Of a DNA stretch of 64,000 bases, positions 1 through 9,600 are shown one piece after another; positions within the stretch are counted from its first letter, which is position 1; every line of letters begins with the position of its first letter. Position numbers and translations under genes: made by a program. The stretch comes from Aliivibrio sp. S4MY1 (GTDB lineage: Bacteria; Pseudomonadota; Gammaproteobacteria; Enterobacterales; Vibrionaceae). The notes below the pieces were generated by a model, which made no database searches, had not been told where the DNA came from, and saw only the letters and a list, made by a program, of their open reading frames with translations. The DNA lies in NCBI RefSeq assembly GCF_028765545.1, contig NZ_JARACP010000016.1:1-64000 (forward strand), read 5' to 3'.

Positions 1-270
1 TTTGCGGGTCATGCTAAGATAGCTAAGCATCTGAACTGTGACATTTATTTTGCTAAACCTTACCATTCCTGGCAACGAGGTTTGAATGAAAATACCAATG
101 GTTTACTAAGACGTTTTTTCCCAAAGGGAATGGCCATTGGAGAACTTGCTGCAAAAGAGGTTAAACAGGCAGAGTTTTTGATTAATTCGAGACCTAGAAA
201 GGCATTAAATTTTCTGAGTCCGAGTGAGTTTTTAAACGGTAAGCGTGTGTCGGTTATTGTTACGATCTAG
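1..270 (+). CDS. IS30-family transposase, C-terminal part (cut by window edge)
   Basis: An open frame enters from the left edge and ends at TAG 268-270, giving the last 89 residues of a transposase. The stretch YHSWQRGLNENTNGLLRRF is the hallmark of the IS30 family, and the glutamate in NENTNG (codon 88-90) is the third residue of the DDE catalytic triad. Full IS30 transposases are about 320-385 residues, so at least two thirds lies outside the window and I cannot tell whether the copy is intact. The final residues PSEFLNGKRV look like a normal family C-terminus. No terminal inverted repeat is recognisable just after the stop. Its position beside other gene fragments and an integrase fits island debris. 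Confidence 0.85.
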   Translation, partial: FAGHAKIAKHLNCDIYFAKPYHSWQRGLNENTNGLLRRFFPKGMAIGELAAKEVKQAEFLINSRPRKALNFLSPSEFLNGKRVSVIVTI

Positions 271-278
271 CAAACAAT

Positions 279-503
279 ATGAAGATCGTCGATTTTGATG
301 TGGTTAACTGGCATTTAATTATTTTTTGGCCAATAGTGATAGTTTTCCTCTCTATTAAAACGTTCAAACATTATCATGAACACCCGATTTATCGTTGGCA
401 TCCACCAGAGGAATCTTGGTTAGAGAAAGGTGGTAAGTTTAATAAGTTCGGTCTGCGTAATGGTTCATTCCTGTATGTATCAACACGTATGATAGCGTGC
501 TAA
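279..503 (+). CDS. Small hypothetical protein with one membrane segment
   Basis: This frame encodes 74 residues. Residues 11-27 (WHLIIFWPIVIVFLSI region) form one hydrophobic segment, followed by a short basic, aromatic-rich tail. I do not recognise the family. There is no convincing ribosome binding site before ATG 279, and the gene starts 8 bases after the transposase stop. Its stop TAA overlaps the ATG of the next small frame as TAATG, which would allow translational coupling. It lies among gene fragments, so it may itself be a truncated remnant. I infer nothing about its function. Confidence 0.3.
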   Translation: MKIVDFDVVNWHLIIFWPIVIVFLSIKTFKHYHEHPIYRWHPPEESWLEKGGKFNKFGLRNGSFLYVSTRMIAC

Positions 504-658
504 TGCCGACTACGATTCGTAACGAACACCGAGTTGTAAAAGAAGCTGCGGTTAATCATTTTTGCGTTGGTGTTAATAAAGCCGAAGACTGGATTGACCG
601 GATTCGCCAAAAAGGCGTCGAGATATTTGAAGAGAACCATTTGAATTGGATGAATTAA
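503..658 (+). CDS. Small hypothetical protein, possibly a gene remnant
   Basis: A 51-residue frame starts at the ATG that overlaps the preceding stop (TAATG) and ends at TAA 656-658. The product is mixed charged, without membrane segments or a signal peptide, and ends in the acidic/aromatic stretch EIFEENHLNWMN. I do not recognise the family. It could be a real small gene coupled to the one before it, or the tail of a larger gene broken by insertion events. The coupling and reasonable codon use are the only support. Confidence 0.3.
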   Translation: MPTTIRNEHRVVKEAAVNHFCVGVNKAEDWIDRIRQKGVEIFEENHLNWMN

Positions 659-747
659 CCTTGAGTGGTTATTAGGGTGAGTCTTCGAAGGTGCTTATGT
701 GGTGGTTTTTAAACTAGAAAATGCATGATTATTGATTTGAGGTTAGT

Positions 748-900
748 TTGATTAAAAAAATAGAAGTAGTAGCGGCCATTATTCAACATGAAGGTAAAAC
801 TTTGTGTGTTCAGCGCGGTCCTCTTAAGTTAGTTGATATCTGGCATCGACTAAGGCCTCTTGCTAAAAGTCAAAAAACTAAGTGTAAGTCTGAGAGGTGA
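748..900 (+). pseudogene. 5' fragment of a NUDIX hydrolase gene
   Basis: From TTG 748 the frame encodes MIKKIEVVAAIIQHEGKTLC followed by VQRGP. This is the typical N-terminal strand of MutT/CTP-pyrophosphohydrolase-type NUDIX enzymes. After about 25 residues the similarity stops, and the frame continues with a short basic tail to TGA 898-900. The NUDIX box (GX5EX7REUXEEXGU) that carries the metal-binding glutamates is absent, so the product cannot be an active hydrolase. I read this as the left stump of a chromosomal NUDIX gene cut by an insertion or deletion during island formation. The rest of the gene is not seen in the window. Confidence 0.6.
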
Positions 901-960
901 TGGATGGGATATATAATCGAGCTCAGTAGCGGCTTGGTTTTATTTAATGAAGAGGCAGAC

Positions 961-2160
961 TTACGCTGCCTTTTCTATATAATCACTCCACCAGCACATG
1001 ATCTCTTTTCTTTGTTCTAAATAATCAGAGCGGTTGTAACTGGCTCTCACTTCATTTTGGTCGGCATGTGATAAACAAGCCTCAATCAATAAACTATCAA
1101 AGCCATGTTCGTGAAGGGCAGTAGAAGCTATAGCACGCAATCCATGAGCGACTAACTCATCTTTTAGCCCAAGACTACGCTTTATGGCTGCATTTGCTGT
1201 AAACAAGCTTATATGGCTATTTGTATCTCGCTCACCAGGAAAGACGTAATCACATCGTTTGCTTTGTAATCGAATCTGTTCCAGAATTTTGATTGCTTGT
1301 GATGTCAGCGGTATACGGTGTTCTTTTCTGCGTTTCATATTCTCAGCAGGGATAGTCCATACGCCTTTTTCTAAATCAATATCTATCCAGCGAGTTGTTG
1401 CCGCTTCCTTTGGGCGCGTCATTGTGTGCAGTTGCCATAAAATGAGCAATTTAGTTTTAGTTTGTATTGTTGAACATGAATGCAGTCGTTTTAAAAAATC
1501 AGGTAATTGCTCTGGTCGAATAGTCGGCATGTGCAAAACTGTATTTTTACGAAAGACTTTAATTATTTTTGCTAATGGATTTGCGTGTATTAAACCGTGG
1601 TTAACTGAATAATCCATGATTTGGTTAAGACTTTGGCAAATTCGTTTAACCGTCGAGTATTTCCCTTCTTTTTCTAGAGGTCGTAATACATCTATTGTTT
1701 CTACAGCAGTGATCGTAGCAACTGGAATTTTGCTCATATGAGGGAAAATATATTTTTCTAATGTCCGCCATTCTCGGTATGCATGCGCAGGAGAAACCGT
1801 TTCTTTTTTTCGTTCAAACCATTGTTCTGCAACTGCGATAAAAGTCGACGTCTGTACTCTTTTCGCCTCAAGCTCTTTATTTTGTTCAAATGACTTAGGG
1901 TTTATTTTTTGAGCTAAGAGTGTTCGGTACTCAGTTGTTTTGGAGCGAGCATTAGCCAGAGATAATTCAGGATAAGGGCCAAGTGCTATTTTTTGAATTT
2001 TTCTTGTTACAGGGTCACTGAATTTAAATTGCCATGATTTAGCCCCAGTTGGGCGCACACGCAATTGCAATCCTTCACCATCAGATAATGTAAACTCTTT
2101 CCCTGTTGGCGCTGCTGATCTTATCTTTCTATCAGTAAGACGTATTACTTGACGAGCCAT
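961..2160 (-). CDS. P4-type tyrosine recombinase (island integrase)
   Basis: This 399-residue protein has the layout of phage P4-type integrases: an N-terminal arm-binding domain (DUF4102-like, residues about 5-90, with LTDRKIRSAAP and DGEGLQLRVRPTGAKSW), a central core-binding domain (about 105-200) and a C-terminal catalytic domain. The catalytic residues are visible: R249 (TRPKEA), a basic beta-turn KRRKEHR near 276-282, H339 and R342 (AHGLRAIAS), H365 (LSHAD) and the nucleophile Y375 (RASYNRSDY). It therefore looks intact. Enzymes of this group integrate and excise genomic islands, usually at a tRNA or tmRNA gene. Here the gene lies at the island's right edge, reading inward, with repeated sequence motifs just upstream of its start. 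No tRNA gene is visible nearby. Confidence 0.93.
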   Translation of the reverse strand: MARQVIRLTDRKIRSAAPTGKEFTLSDGEGLQLRVRPTGAKSWQFKFSDPVTRKIQKIALGPYPELSLANARSKTTEYRTLLAQKINPKSFEQNKELEAKRVQTSTFIAVAEQWFERKKETVSPAHAYREWRTLEKYIFPHMSKIPVATITAVETIDVLRPLEKEGKYSTVKRICQSLNQIMDYSVNHGLIHANPLAKIIKVFRKNTVLHMPTIRPEQLPDFLKRLHSCSTIQTKTKLLILWQLHTMTRPKEAATTRWIDIDLEKGVWTIPAENMKRRKEHRIPLTSQAIKILEQIRLQSKRCDYVFPGERDTNSHISLFTANAAIKRSLGLKDELVAHGLRAIASTALHEHGFDSLLIEACLSHADQNEVRASYNRSDYLEQRKEIMCWWSDYIEKAA

Positions 2161-2210
2161 GATGATTACCTCAAAACTAGATAGAAACAGTATATATTAG
2201 TTTTGGATTA

Positions 2211-2252
2211 TGGGGTACATCCTGGGGTACTAAAAACGCTGACTTGGGGTAC
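2211..2252. repeat. Three direct copies of TGGGGTAC beside the integrase start
   Basis: TGGGGTAC occurs at 2211-2218, 2223-2230 and 2245-2252, all in the same orientation, with start-to-start spacings of 12 and 22 bases. They sit 51-92 bases upstream of the integrase start on its minus strand. Clusters of short GGGGTA-type repeats beside P4-like integrase genes are often arm-type binding sites for the integrase N-terminal domain. That is the role I infer here. They could also contribute to autoregulation of the integrase promoter. Confidence 0.5.
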
Positions 2253-2440
2253 TATTTAGTGAACGTTAATGGACTTGTTTTTGGTTTAAGTTATTGTTTA
2301 TATTTCTATTTGTTGTATTTTATTGGATTCTATTGAATCTCGTTACTTTAGACCAGGGAACCATTGGATGGACATAGCGTGAATCCTTTAAAAAATCAAA
2401 AACGCTATTTTAGCGACAAAGTGGCAAGAGTAAAGGGAAG
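2253..2440. other. Noncoding stretch at the inferred island boundary
   Basis: This stretch lies between the integrase repeats and the EAL gene. It should hold the attachment site if the island ends here, but I see no tRNA or tmRNA end. A short inverted repeat GATTC-TATT-GAATC lies near 2324-2338, and CGCT-ATTTT-AGCG lies near 2402-2414 just before the EAL gene stop. The latter lacks a T-run and is a weak terminator at best. Confidence 0.3.
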
Positions 2441-3244
2441 TTACGCTGCTTGGTGTTTTTGTTGATGTAACGGTAAAGGTTTACCTATTAAAAAACCTTG
2501 AAAATATTCAACACCTAATGCTTTCATTTTTTCATACTGCAATGGTGTTTCTATGCCTTCAATAACGACTTTTGCATTTTCTTTTTTTGCTAAAGCGATC
2601 GCAGATAATAATGGTTGAGTTAATCCTTTATCGTATTGCAGAAGTAATTTACGGTCTATTTTAATGATGTGAGGGTTTAAACTGGATACTCTTTTTTTAC
2701 TTGATGCTTCACAACCAAAGTCATCAATAGCCACATTAAACCCATGTTCTTTAATACCCTGAATAGCGGTAGCTAGTCCCTCTTCATCATGGTAGTGGAA
2801 TTCAAGCAACTCTAGTGTCACTTGTTGGGGTGTTAAACCTAGCTGTTTTATTCGAACCTCAAGTAAAGAAATATTGATATTTTTAAGCTTATGCTGATGA
2901 AAGTGGATGGCCGACTCTGGCAATACATTAAGAAAGAGTTGGCAATGGTCAGATGCAAAGGTTGAAAAGTTTCGGATATGGATAATCCGGCTAAGTTTTT
3001 CAATATTCAATATGTCTTCTAATGAATGAGTTTTACTTTTGAAAAAAAGATCGGGGCGTATTGACGTCATTTTGTGATCAAAAATACGAAGTAGTGCCTC
3101 ATACCCAATCACTTTATTTTGAATATCTACAATGGGTTGAAATACACTTTGTAATATGAAATTTTCATATTTTGAGTAGTATGAGCCACTTTTACTATCA
3201 ATAAATAAGTATGGTTCAAATTCATTTGGTGTGGCTAAAATCAT
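2441..3244 (-). CDS. EAL-domain cyclic-di-GMP phosphodiesterase
   Basis: This 267-residue stand-alone EAL domain has no sensory or membrane region. The catalytic set is essentially complete: E49-A50-L51 in GYEALLR, N106, E148 in LELLE, D174-D175 in DDFG, K195 in IKID, E229 and E232, and Q249 in YFQGF. Such proteins hydrolyse cyclic-di-GMP to pGpG in the cytoplasm. The loop after DDFG reads CEASS instead of the usual TGYSS, which may tune activity or dimerisation. The gene is divergent from the giant surface-protein operon and shares its 450-base upstream region, so it may regulate, or be regulated with, that operon. Its downstream side faces the integrase. Confidence 0.92.
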   Translation of the reverse strand: MILATPNEFEPYLFIDSKSGSYYSKYENFILQSVFQPIVDIQNKVIGYEALLRIFDHKMTSIRPDLFFKSKTHSLEDILNIEKLSRIIHIRNFSTFASDHCQLFLNVLPESAIHFHQHKLKNINISLLEVRIKQLGLTPQQVTLELLEFHYHDEEGLATAIQGIKEHGFNVAIDDFGCEASSKKRVSSLNPHIIKIDRKLLLQYDKGLTQPLLSAIALAKKENAKVVIEGIETPLQYEKMKALGVEYFQGFLIGKPLPLHQQKHQAA

Positions 3245-3695
3245 GCTCGACTCCCTTCAATAGCATTTGATATTGATAACTGAATCAATAAATCTAATCA
3301 AATAAATTAGAATCAATTATCGAGTTAAATCACATAATAAGGCAAAAAGAAATGGTAGGGAGTAGCAACTCAAACTAATGTAACTAAATCTAATAATGAG
3401 TAAACCTTCACTCTCATTTGGGAGGCAGTAATGTCTCTTTTCTATTTTAGGTATTTATAATTTAGAGAAATCCATTTTAATTTCAGATGATTCCTCTAGG
3501 TTAGTGAACAAAAAATGAGATATAGGTAGCACCAATATAATTTCGAAATAACATTCTCATAAATGTTACATATTATAATCTAATATTAACTAGGTTTGAC
3601 ATTGGTGTGACGTTTAGGTGGTTTATTCACTCTAAAGTAGATCATTGATTTATGAAGTTGTGACAGTTTAAAATTTGATTGGTGTATTAATAAGA
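3245..3695. promoter_or_regulatory. Shared upstream region of the EAL gene and the giant-protein operon
   Basis: This is 450 bases of AT-rich noncoding DNA between two divergent units. TTACAT followed by TATAAT near 3565-3578 and TTGACA near 3597 resemble promoter elements reading rightward, but spacing is imperfect and I cannot assign a start site. GTGTGACG near 3605 and TGTGACAG near 3659 resemble CRP half-sites (TGTGA). I see no open frame of note. The length suggests regulated expression. Confidence 0.35.
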
Positions 3696-6600
3696 ATGTT
3701 TATTTCTCATTTAAAAAATAGTTTTAGTACTAAGCTATTTAGTTTGTTTATTGGCTTGTTTTTATCTCTCGGCGCTCACTCTGCTGATCTGACTATTGCT
3801 ATTACGGCTGATAGTGCGATTTATGAAAACAATGAAATCGTATCCTATCAAGTTACTGTCACTAATGTATCTTCATTTACCATTGATGATATTTCAGTAT
3901 CTTCCGAATTTATGTCTGCAATGTCAGGTTCTGAACTCGCTTTTCAATCAACGGAAATATCAGGATCTGCTACTTGGTTCTCTAATAAAGGGGATTTTAG
4001 TACGTCAGGTGACCTTATGGTTAGCAATGCGAAATTACAACAGGGTGGTGTGCTAACTTATACTGTTTTAGCAAGAGTTTCAGATACTGCTATTGCTGAT
4101 GTTTCGATTCAAGCAAATGTAACTTCATCATCTGAAAGTATTGATTCAAATACACAAATTATCACGCCAGCACCTTATGAATATACATTGACTCTTTCTG
4201 TCGATAAAAGCCAATACGAATTAAACGATCTGTTAACTTATACACTAAAGGCTGAAAATACAGGCAGTTATAAAGTTCAGCACCTAGCCATTAACCAATT
4301 ATTTTCCTCTTTATCGGTTGAATCGATTGATGGTTCATTAGTTTCTCCATTCTCCTCCGTTGCTATTTCTGCAAAAAAAAGTGGAACAGGCAGTCATGCA
4401 GGGGTCTTTGCTCCACAAGATGATCTTGTAGTAACTGATGCTAGTTTGGATGTTGGTGGTAGTGTTACATATACTATAAAAGCGACAGTAGTCGATAAAT
4501 TAGTTGGTGACATTGTCACGTCTGCAAGCTCAACTACAAAAGATGGAGTAGTTGATAGTATTGAACTGACGACGCCACCTGTTATTGGTGAGTTGACCAT
4601 TACAAACCATGAATTTGAAAATACAACGCCTTATTTGGTTAATGGTGAAATGAAAGTTCACCTGAGTGTTGAGAATACCGGTGGTGGTATTGTTCATAAT
4701 TATCATGTCCAACATAACATTTCAGACTTACTGTCTACTTTAGGTAATGATTTAGATGCAATTAAGCTTGATCAGACTGATGTACAGGGTAACCCATATA
4801 ACTCATGGGTATCTAAAGTAAATACAATTGGTAGCAATTCAGTATCGGCTCTTAATGACAGTGGTGAACTAACAGATACAGCATTTGATGATGTAGTATC
4901 GGTTTATCCTGGTGAGACCATCGATTATCTCATATTAGCTACAATCACTCCGGTAACTATTGGTGAAATTAAGAATTTAAGCGCAAAAGTATTAAAATCT
5001 GATGGTTCTTTGGCTAACTCAGTGAGTCAAATTACTACACCGATTAATGCTGAAAAAGTGCTACAGACAGCCGATCCAGAAATTAAAATCACCAAATTGA
5101 CATCACAAAGTCAGTATACCCCTGGTGGGGAGGTGGTTTATGACATTACGGTTGAGAATACATCAAGTAAGTATTTTGCTAATAATTTGATTGTCGTTGA
5201 TAAATTGTCATGTATTAAAACAGAGCAAGCGGGCGGCGAAGGTTCGGCAAGTGCTTTTAAATCATGGAAGTTAGAAGTTACCAACGGTAGTGATAATCAA
5301 GGAACAGATGCAGGTAAATTTACAGCGTCAGGTACTGGAGATGTTGTTGTTTCACCCGATGTAGCTCCCGGTAAAAAGGTCATCTATAAACTGACAGCTA
5401 CGGTTAATGATACTAGCATTGGGATTATCATTGATAATGATCCAAGCTGTGCCGATGATGTAACAGAAGACGGAACAGGGGTTGAAATGCCTGATGACAG
5501 TTTATCGGTAACAAAAGATGTCGATTCTTATTATTATTCATCAGGTCAATTACTCACTTATACTATAAAAGTAACAAATAACGGCGATGGTTTTGCCGAT
5601 CAAGTTTCTGTTGTTGATGATTTAGCGGCAATTATGGTGACTGATATTTATGGTAACTCAATTCCTGCTTATTCTTATTGGACCGTTACAGCAAACGCTG
5701 AACATATTGATGGAACACCTGCAAGTGCAACCGACACAGGGGTTTCAGGAGCAATTACCCACCCAAATATTTTAGATGTAAAAGCGACAATTGAACCAAA
5801 AACTACAATAACTTACACCATAAAAGCAAGAACAATTGCAACAGCAAATAGCAAAATAACCAATCAGGTGATTGTAGATGGAAAAGCAATCGCAGACAGA
5901 GGATCTGTACCAAGAGATTTCGCTGTAACGATAAATAAAGCCGTAAAAATTGATGGAGCGGCGACGTTTAGTGGAGAGCAAACCTCATACTCAAAACCGG
6001 CAACAACAGTTACGTATCAACTCGTATTAAAAAACGATAAAGCAAATGGTTATGCTACTAATGTAGATGTGGTCGATCCGATCTCCACCATCAAAGCTGA
6101 TTTATTAGAGCCTGAAAATACTCAAATTCCAGTATTTACTACTTGGACAATTGCAACGCAAAAAGAAGTAATTGATGCTTCTGGTTTGTCATCACAAGAA
6201 GAAGCAGAGCTTTTGGCTGCGACTGATGTAGGTATCGTTGAAAATAATAAAGACTTAAATACAACAGCACAAATTCCGCCGAATGTTCGCATTATTTATA
6301 CGATTACAGCACAGATTGACCGTACTGATGATAATAAAATTGTTTGGGGAAAGTTTAATAATATAGCCACAGTTTCTACGCCAGACAATGGAAAGTCGAA
6401 TAGTGATAATGCATGGGTTCACCCTAAAGATCCGGATGTATTGGTAACTAAAACAACGCCTAATGATGTGTTTAAAGTTGGAGAAATTGTCGAGTTCAAT
6501 ATTTATATCTTCAATAAAGGAGCAGGGTATGCCAATGACGTAGATGTCAGTGATGATATTATTGGTATGGACGTATTTGAACCAGGCTGGACAATTCAAG

Positions 6601-9600
6601 CAAGTACAGAAGGACACCCTAAGAGTGGCAGTTATACTGATATAAAAGCTACATGGCCAGATGGCGGAAATATTCAATCTAGAGTAGATATTGATCCAAA
6701 AGAATCATCTGGTGATTATAATGGCATGGGCCATGTCGTTTATAAAGTCATAGGTACGGTTAAATCTGATTATATAAAAGATGAAATATCAAATACGGCA
6801 GAAATTCATGATCCTGCTACAGGTACGGATCATTCATCAACGGCAGAAATAGGTAAAGGGGCCGTAACAGAAAAATTTAATATATCGATCTTAAAAACCT
6901 CAGATAAAGTGAAAGTAGTTCCTGGTGAAGATATTACCTATACCATATCACTGTTGAACAACAGCGCGACAATAACAGCAAAAAGGCTGACTGTTGCCGA
7001 TTTGATGACTCAAATTAAATCGGTACTAGCCAATGATAAAGACGATCATTTTGAAAATGATGTAGACCAGTCTCCCTTTGACTATTGGCAAATCAAACTT
7101 GATGGTGAGGCTTCTTTTGGCCCTCAAAATACGGATGATTTTATTTATCCAGCAGTAGGGTCATCTGATGTTTTAGAGCTTGCGCCACAAGAAGTAAAAA
7201 CCTTCCAGATTAAGGCGAAGGTTAAAGACAATTACGTTGGTACGATGATGTCTGGTTCACTAACTAATTTGTTGCCTAATGATGCTTATGTTTATCGTGA
7301 TTTTGGGGAGGTAACAGAACAATCTCATATTTCACATCATGAAAATGAAATTACTTGGAATGGTGCTGATACCATTAGACAGGTGTTGGTTAATGGTTCT
7401 TCTAATCAGTATTACAGCCCTGGTGATGAGTTAACTTATACCATCAAAGTACTTTCTAAAACGGGTTACTTAAATGATCATAAAGTGACCGAAGATATTT
7501 TAGGTTTGGATGTGCTACTAATGGATGGGACTACAGAGAACCCATTCTCAAACGTGTTTTCTGTTGATGTGATGAAAGATGACGCTAATGGTGGCCGTGG
7601 TACAACAGATGGGACACTTGATGGCACGGTTGAAGATAACAAGAACATAAACACAACCATTGATGTTGCTGGTGGTGACTATGTTCTATACACCATAAAA
7701 GGAATTGTGCGTGAAGATGCTGTAGGGGATATAGATATCGGTGGTATTACCATTCGTCCAAATGAGTTTCACTTAACCTTTTCTAAAGAAGTTGATGAGA
7801 TTAACTATAAGCCGGGTGAATCTTTAACTTATCATTTGCTTATCACTAATGACGGTAAAGGTAATGCTTACGATATTCCTGTGCTTGATGAAATATCAAA
7901 AGTTCAGGTTGAGCTTGTCGATGGTAATTTAGGCTCAGCATTTATGCCTGGTTGGACAATAAACCCTGTTGTAACAGGTGGTTCTGCTGGTGGTAATGTG
8001 CAAGTTGGAACCGTTACCGATGGTAAAAATATCAATACAAGAGCTTCCATTCCAGCAGGGGCAACCATTGATTATGTGGTGGCTACAACTGTAAATCCTG
8101 AAGCGGTTGGAGACATTATTAACATACTATCGGTTAATGGTGACCGCGTGAGTGCGATATCTAAACCTGATGCTCAAAAATTTGATTATTCAAAAATCAT
8201 TTTAGCTTACTACGATACTGATGGGGTTACAAAACTAAGTAGTGGTTTATCTGGATACAAGCCGGATGGATTTGTTGAATATCAAATTGAAATTATTAAT
8301 GACAACGAAGTGCATCTGAATGATATTGCAATTATCGACAGAATTCGCTCAATAACAACGGAATGCTATAACATCAATACTGGCAGTATTTATACATGTC
8401 CTGCTTTTGATCGCTGGGAAATAATAACGGAAACAGATCGAAGTCCGATATCTAACCCAGGAATGGTTAAAGATAACGAGAATATTGATACCACGTTTGA
8501 TTTAGCTGCAAAAAGTTCTGCTCCATTAGGCTCGTTTGTTAGATATAAAATAAAGGCTCATATTGTTGAGAGTGCGGTTGGGGAATTCAAAAATGAAGCG
8601 CTTATTGCGGGCAGATATAATGTGAGTTCTGATCGTTCCGTTATGCTACCTTCGGTCATTAAAAAAACACATAAAGCCTACTCAGATAGTGCCTTTAGTA
8701 CTGTTAAAACGACTTATAATCATCAAGTAGATGACCAGAAAGTCTACTATCACTTACGTTTAGAGAATAACGGTGATGGTACTGAGTATGGCAAATCACT
8801 AGTTGAGAAGTTCTCAGACTTAAAAGTGAGATTAGCACAAACGGCTCTAGGCCAAGGTGATAACGAGAAAGGTATCGTATATCAACCAAACGGTTGGAGT
8901 GTTACAGCGACAACTTCAGGCGAATCGATGACTTCTATTGGCTCCTATGTTGGTGGTGTTAATGCAGATATTGATTTGGCTTATGTGTCTATTGCACCTA
9001 ATGGATGGATCGACTTCGTAATGGAATCACAAATCCGTGACGATAGCTTAGATGCCATTCAAATTAAGCCTTTATATAATGGTAGTGGTTTTTCAAAATC
9101 ACATATTAATTCAGACCCAAGTGGACTAGAAGTAACTAAAAAAATCGTATCTATTGCTGGCCAGCCTTATAGCAGTGGTGACACTTATAAGCCGGGTGAC
9201 AGCGTAGAATATCAATTTGTTGTAAAAAATATTCAACCAGTTTGGCGTGACAATACCGTTATTCAAGATTTACTTTCAAATATCCAAGTGGAAGTGATTG
9301 GTGGGGCAAACGAAAGCGCATTAATTAATACGAATATTACTGATATTGTAACGACAGGGTTAGATGCGGATATTGATACCAAACCATTAGATTACGATCC
9401 TAACGATGATCTTGATATTAAAGCATCAGATGGTTTAGATATTGCCCCAATGGAAGAGATTAGTTTTACTATTACTGGTGATATTCGTGAAGATGCTGTG
9501 GGGGTTGTTGACGCCAATACAGCAGTAGGTGGTAATAACACAGTTACAACAGATCCTATTCCACCAGTAGCACCTTTATTAGTATTTGAAAAAACAGTGA

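Noticed and set aside
1259-1612. Plus-strand 117-residue frame inside the integrase gene
   Set aside because: It is fully opposite a well-supported catalytic domain and has no own signals.
2211-2252. Possible CRISPR-like repeats
   Set aside because: Only three 8-base units with unequal spacing and no cas genes; integrase sites explain them better.
2161-2440. tRNA or tmRNA gene as integration target
   Set aside because: No cloverleaf or tmRNA-like end found on either strand.
6255-6677. Antisense frame of 140 residues inside the giant gene
   Set aside because: Cysteine- and isoleucine-rich, no ribosome binding site, and explained by the repeat codons of the opposite strand. Similar antisense frames (for example 11921-12280) were rejected for the same reason.
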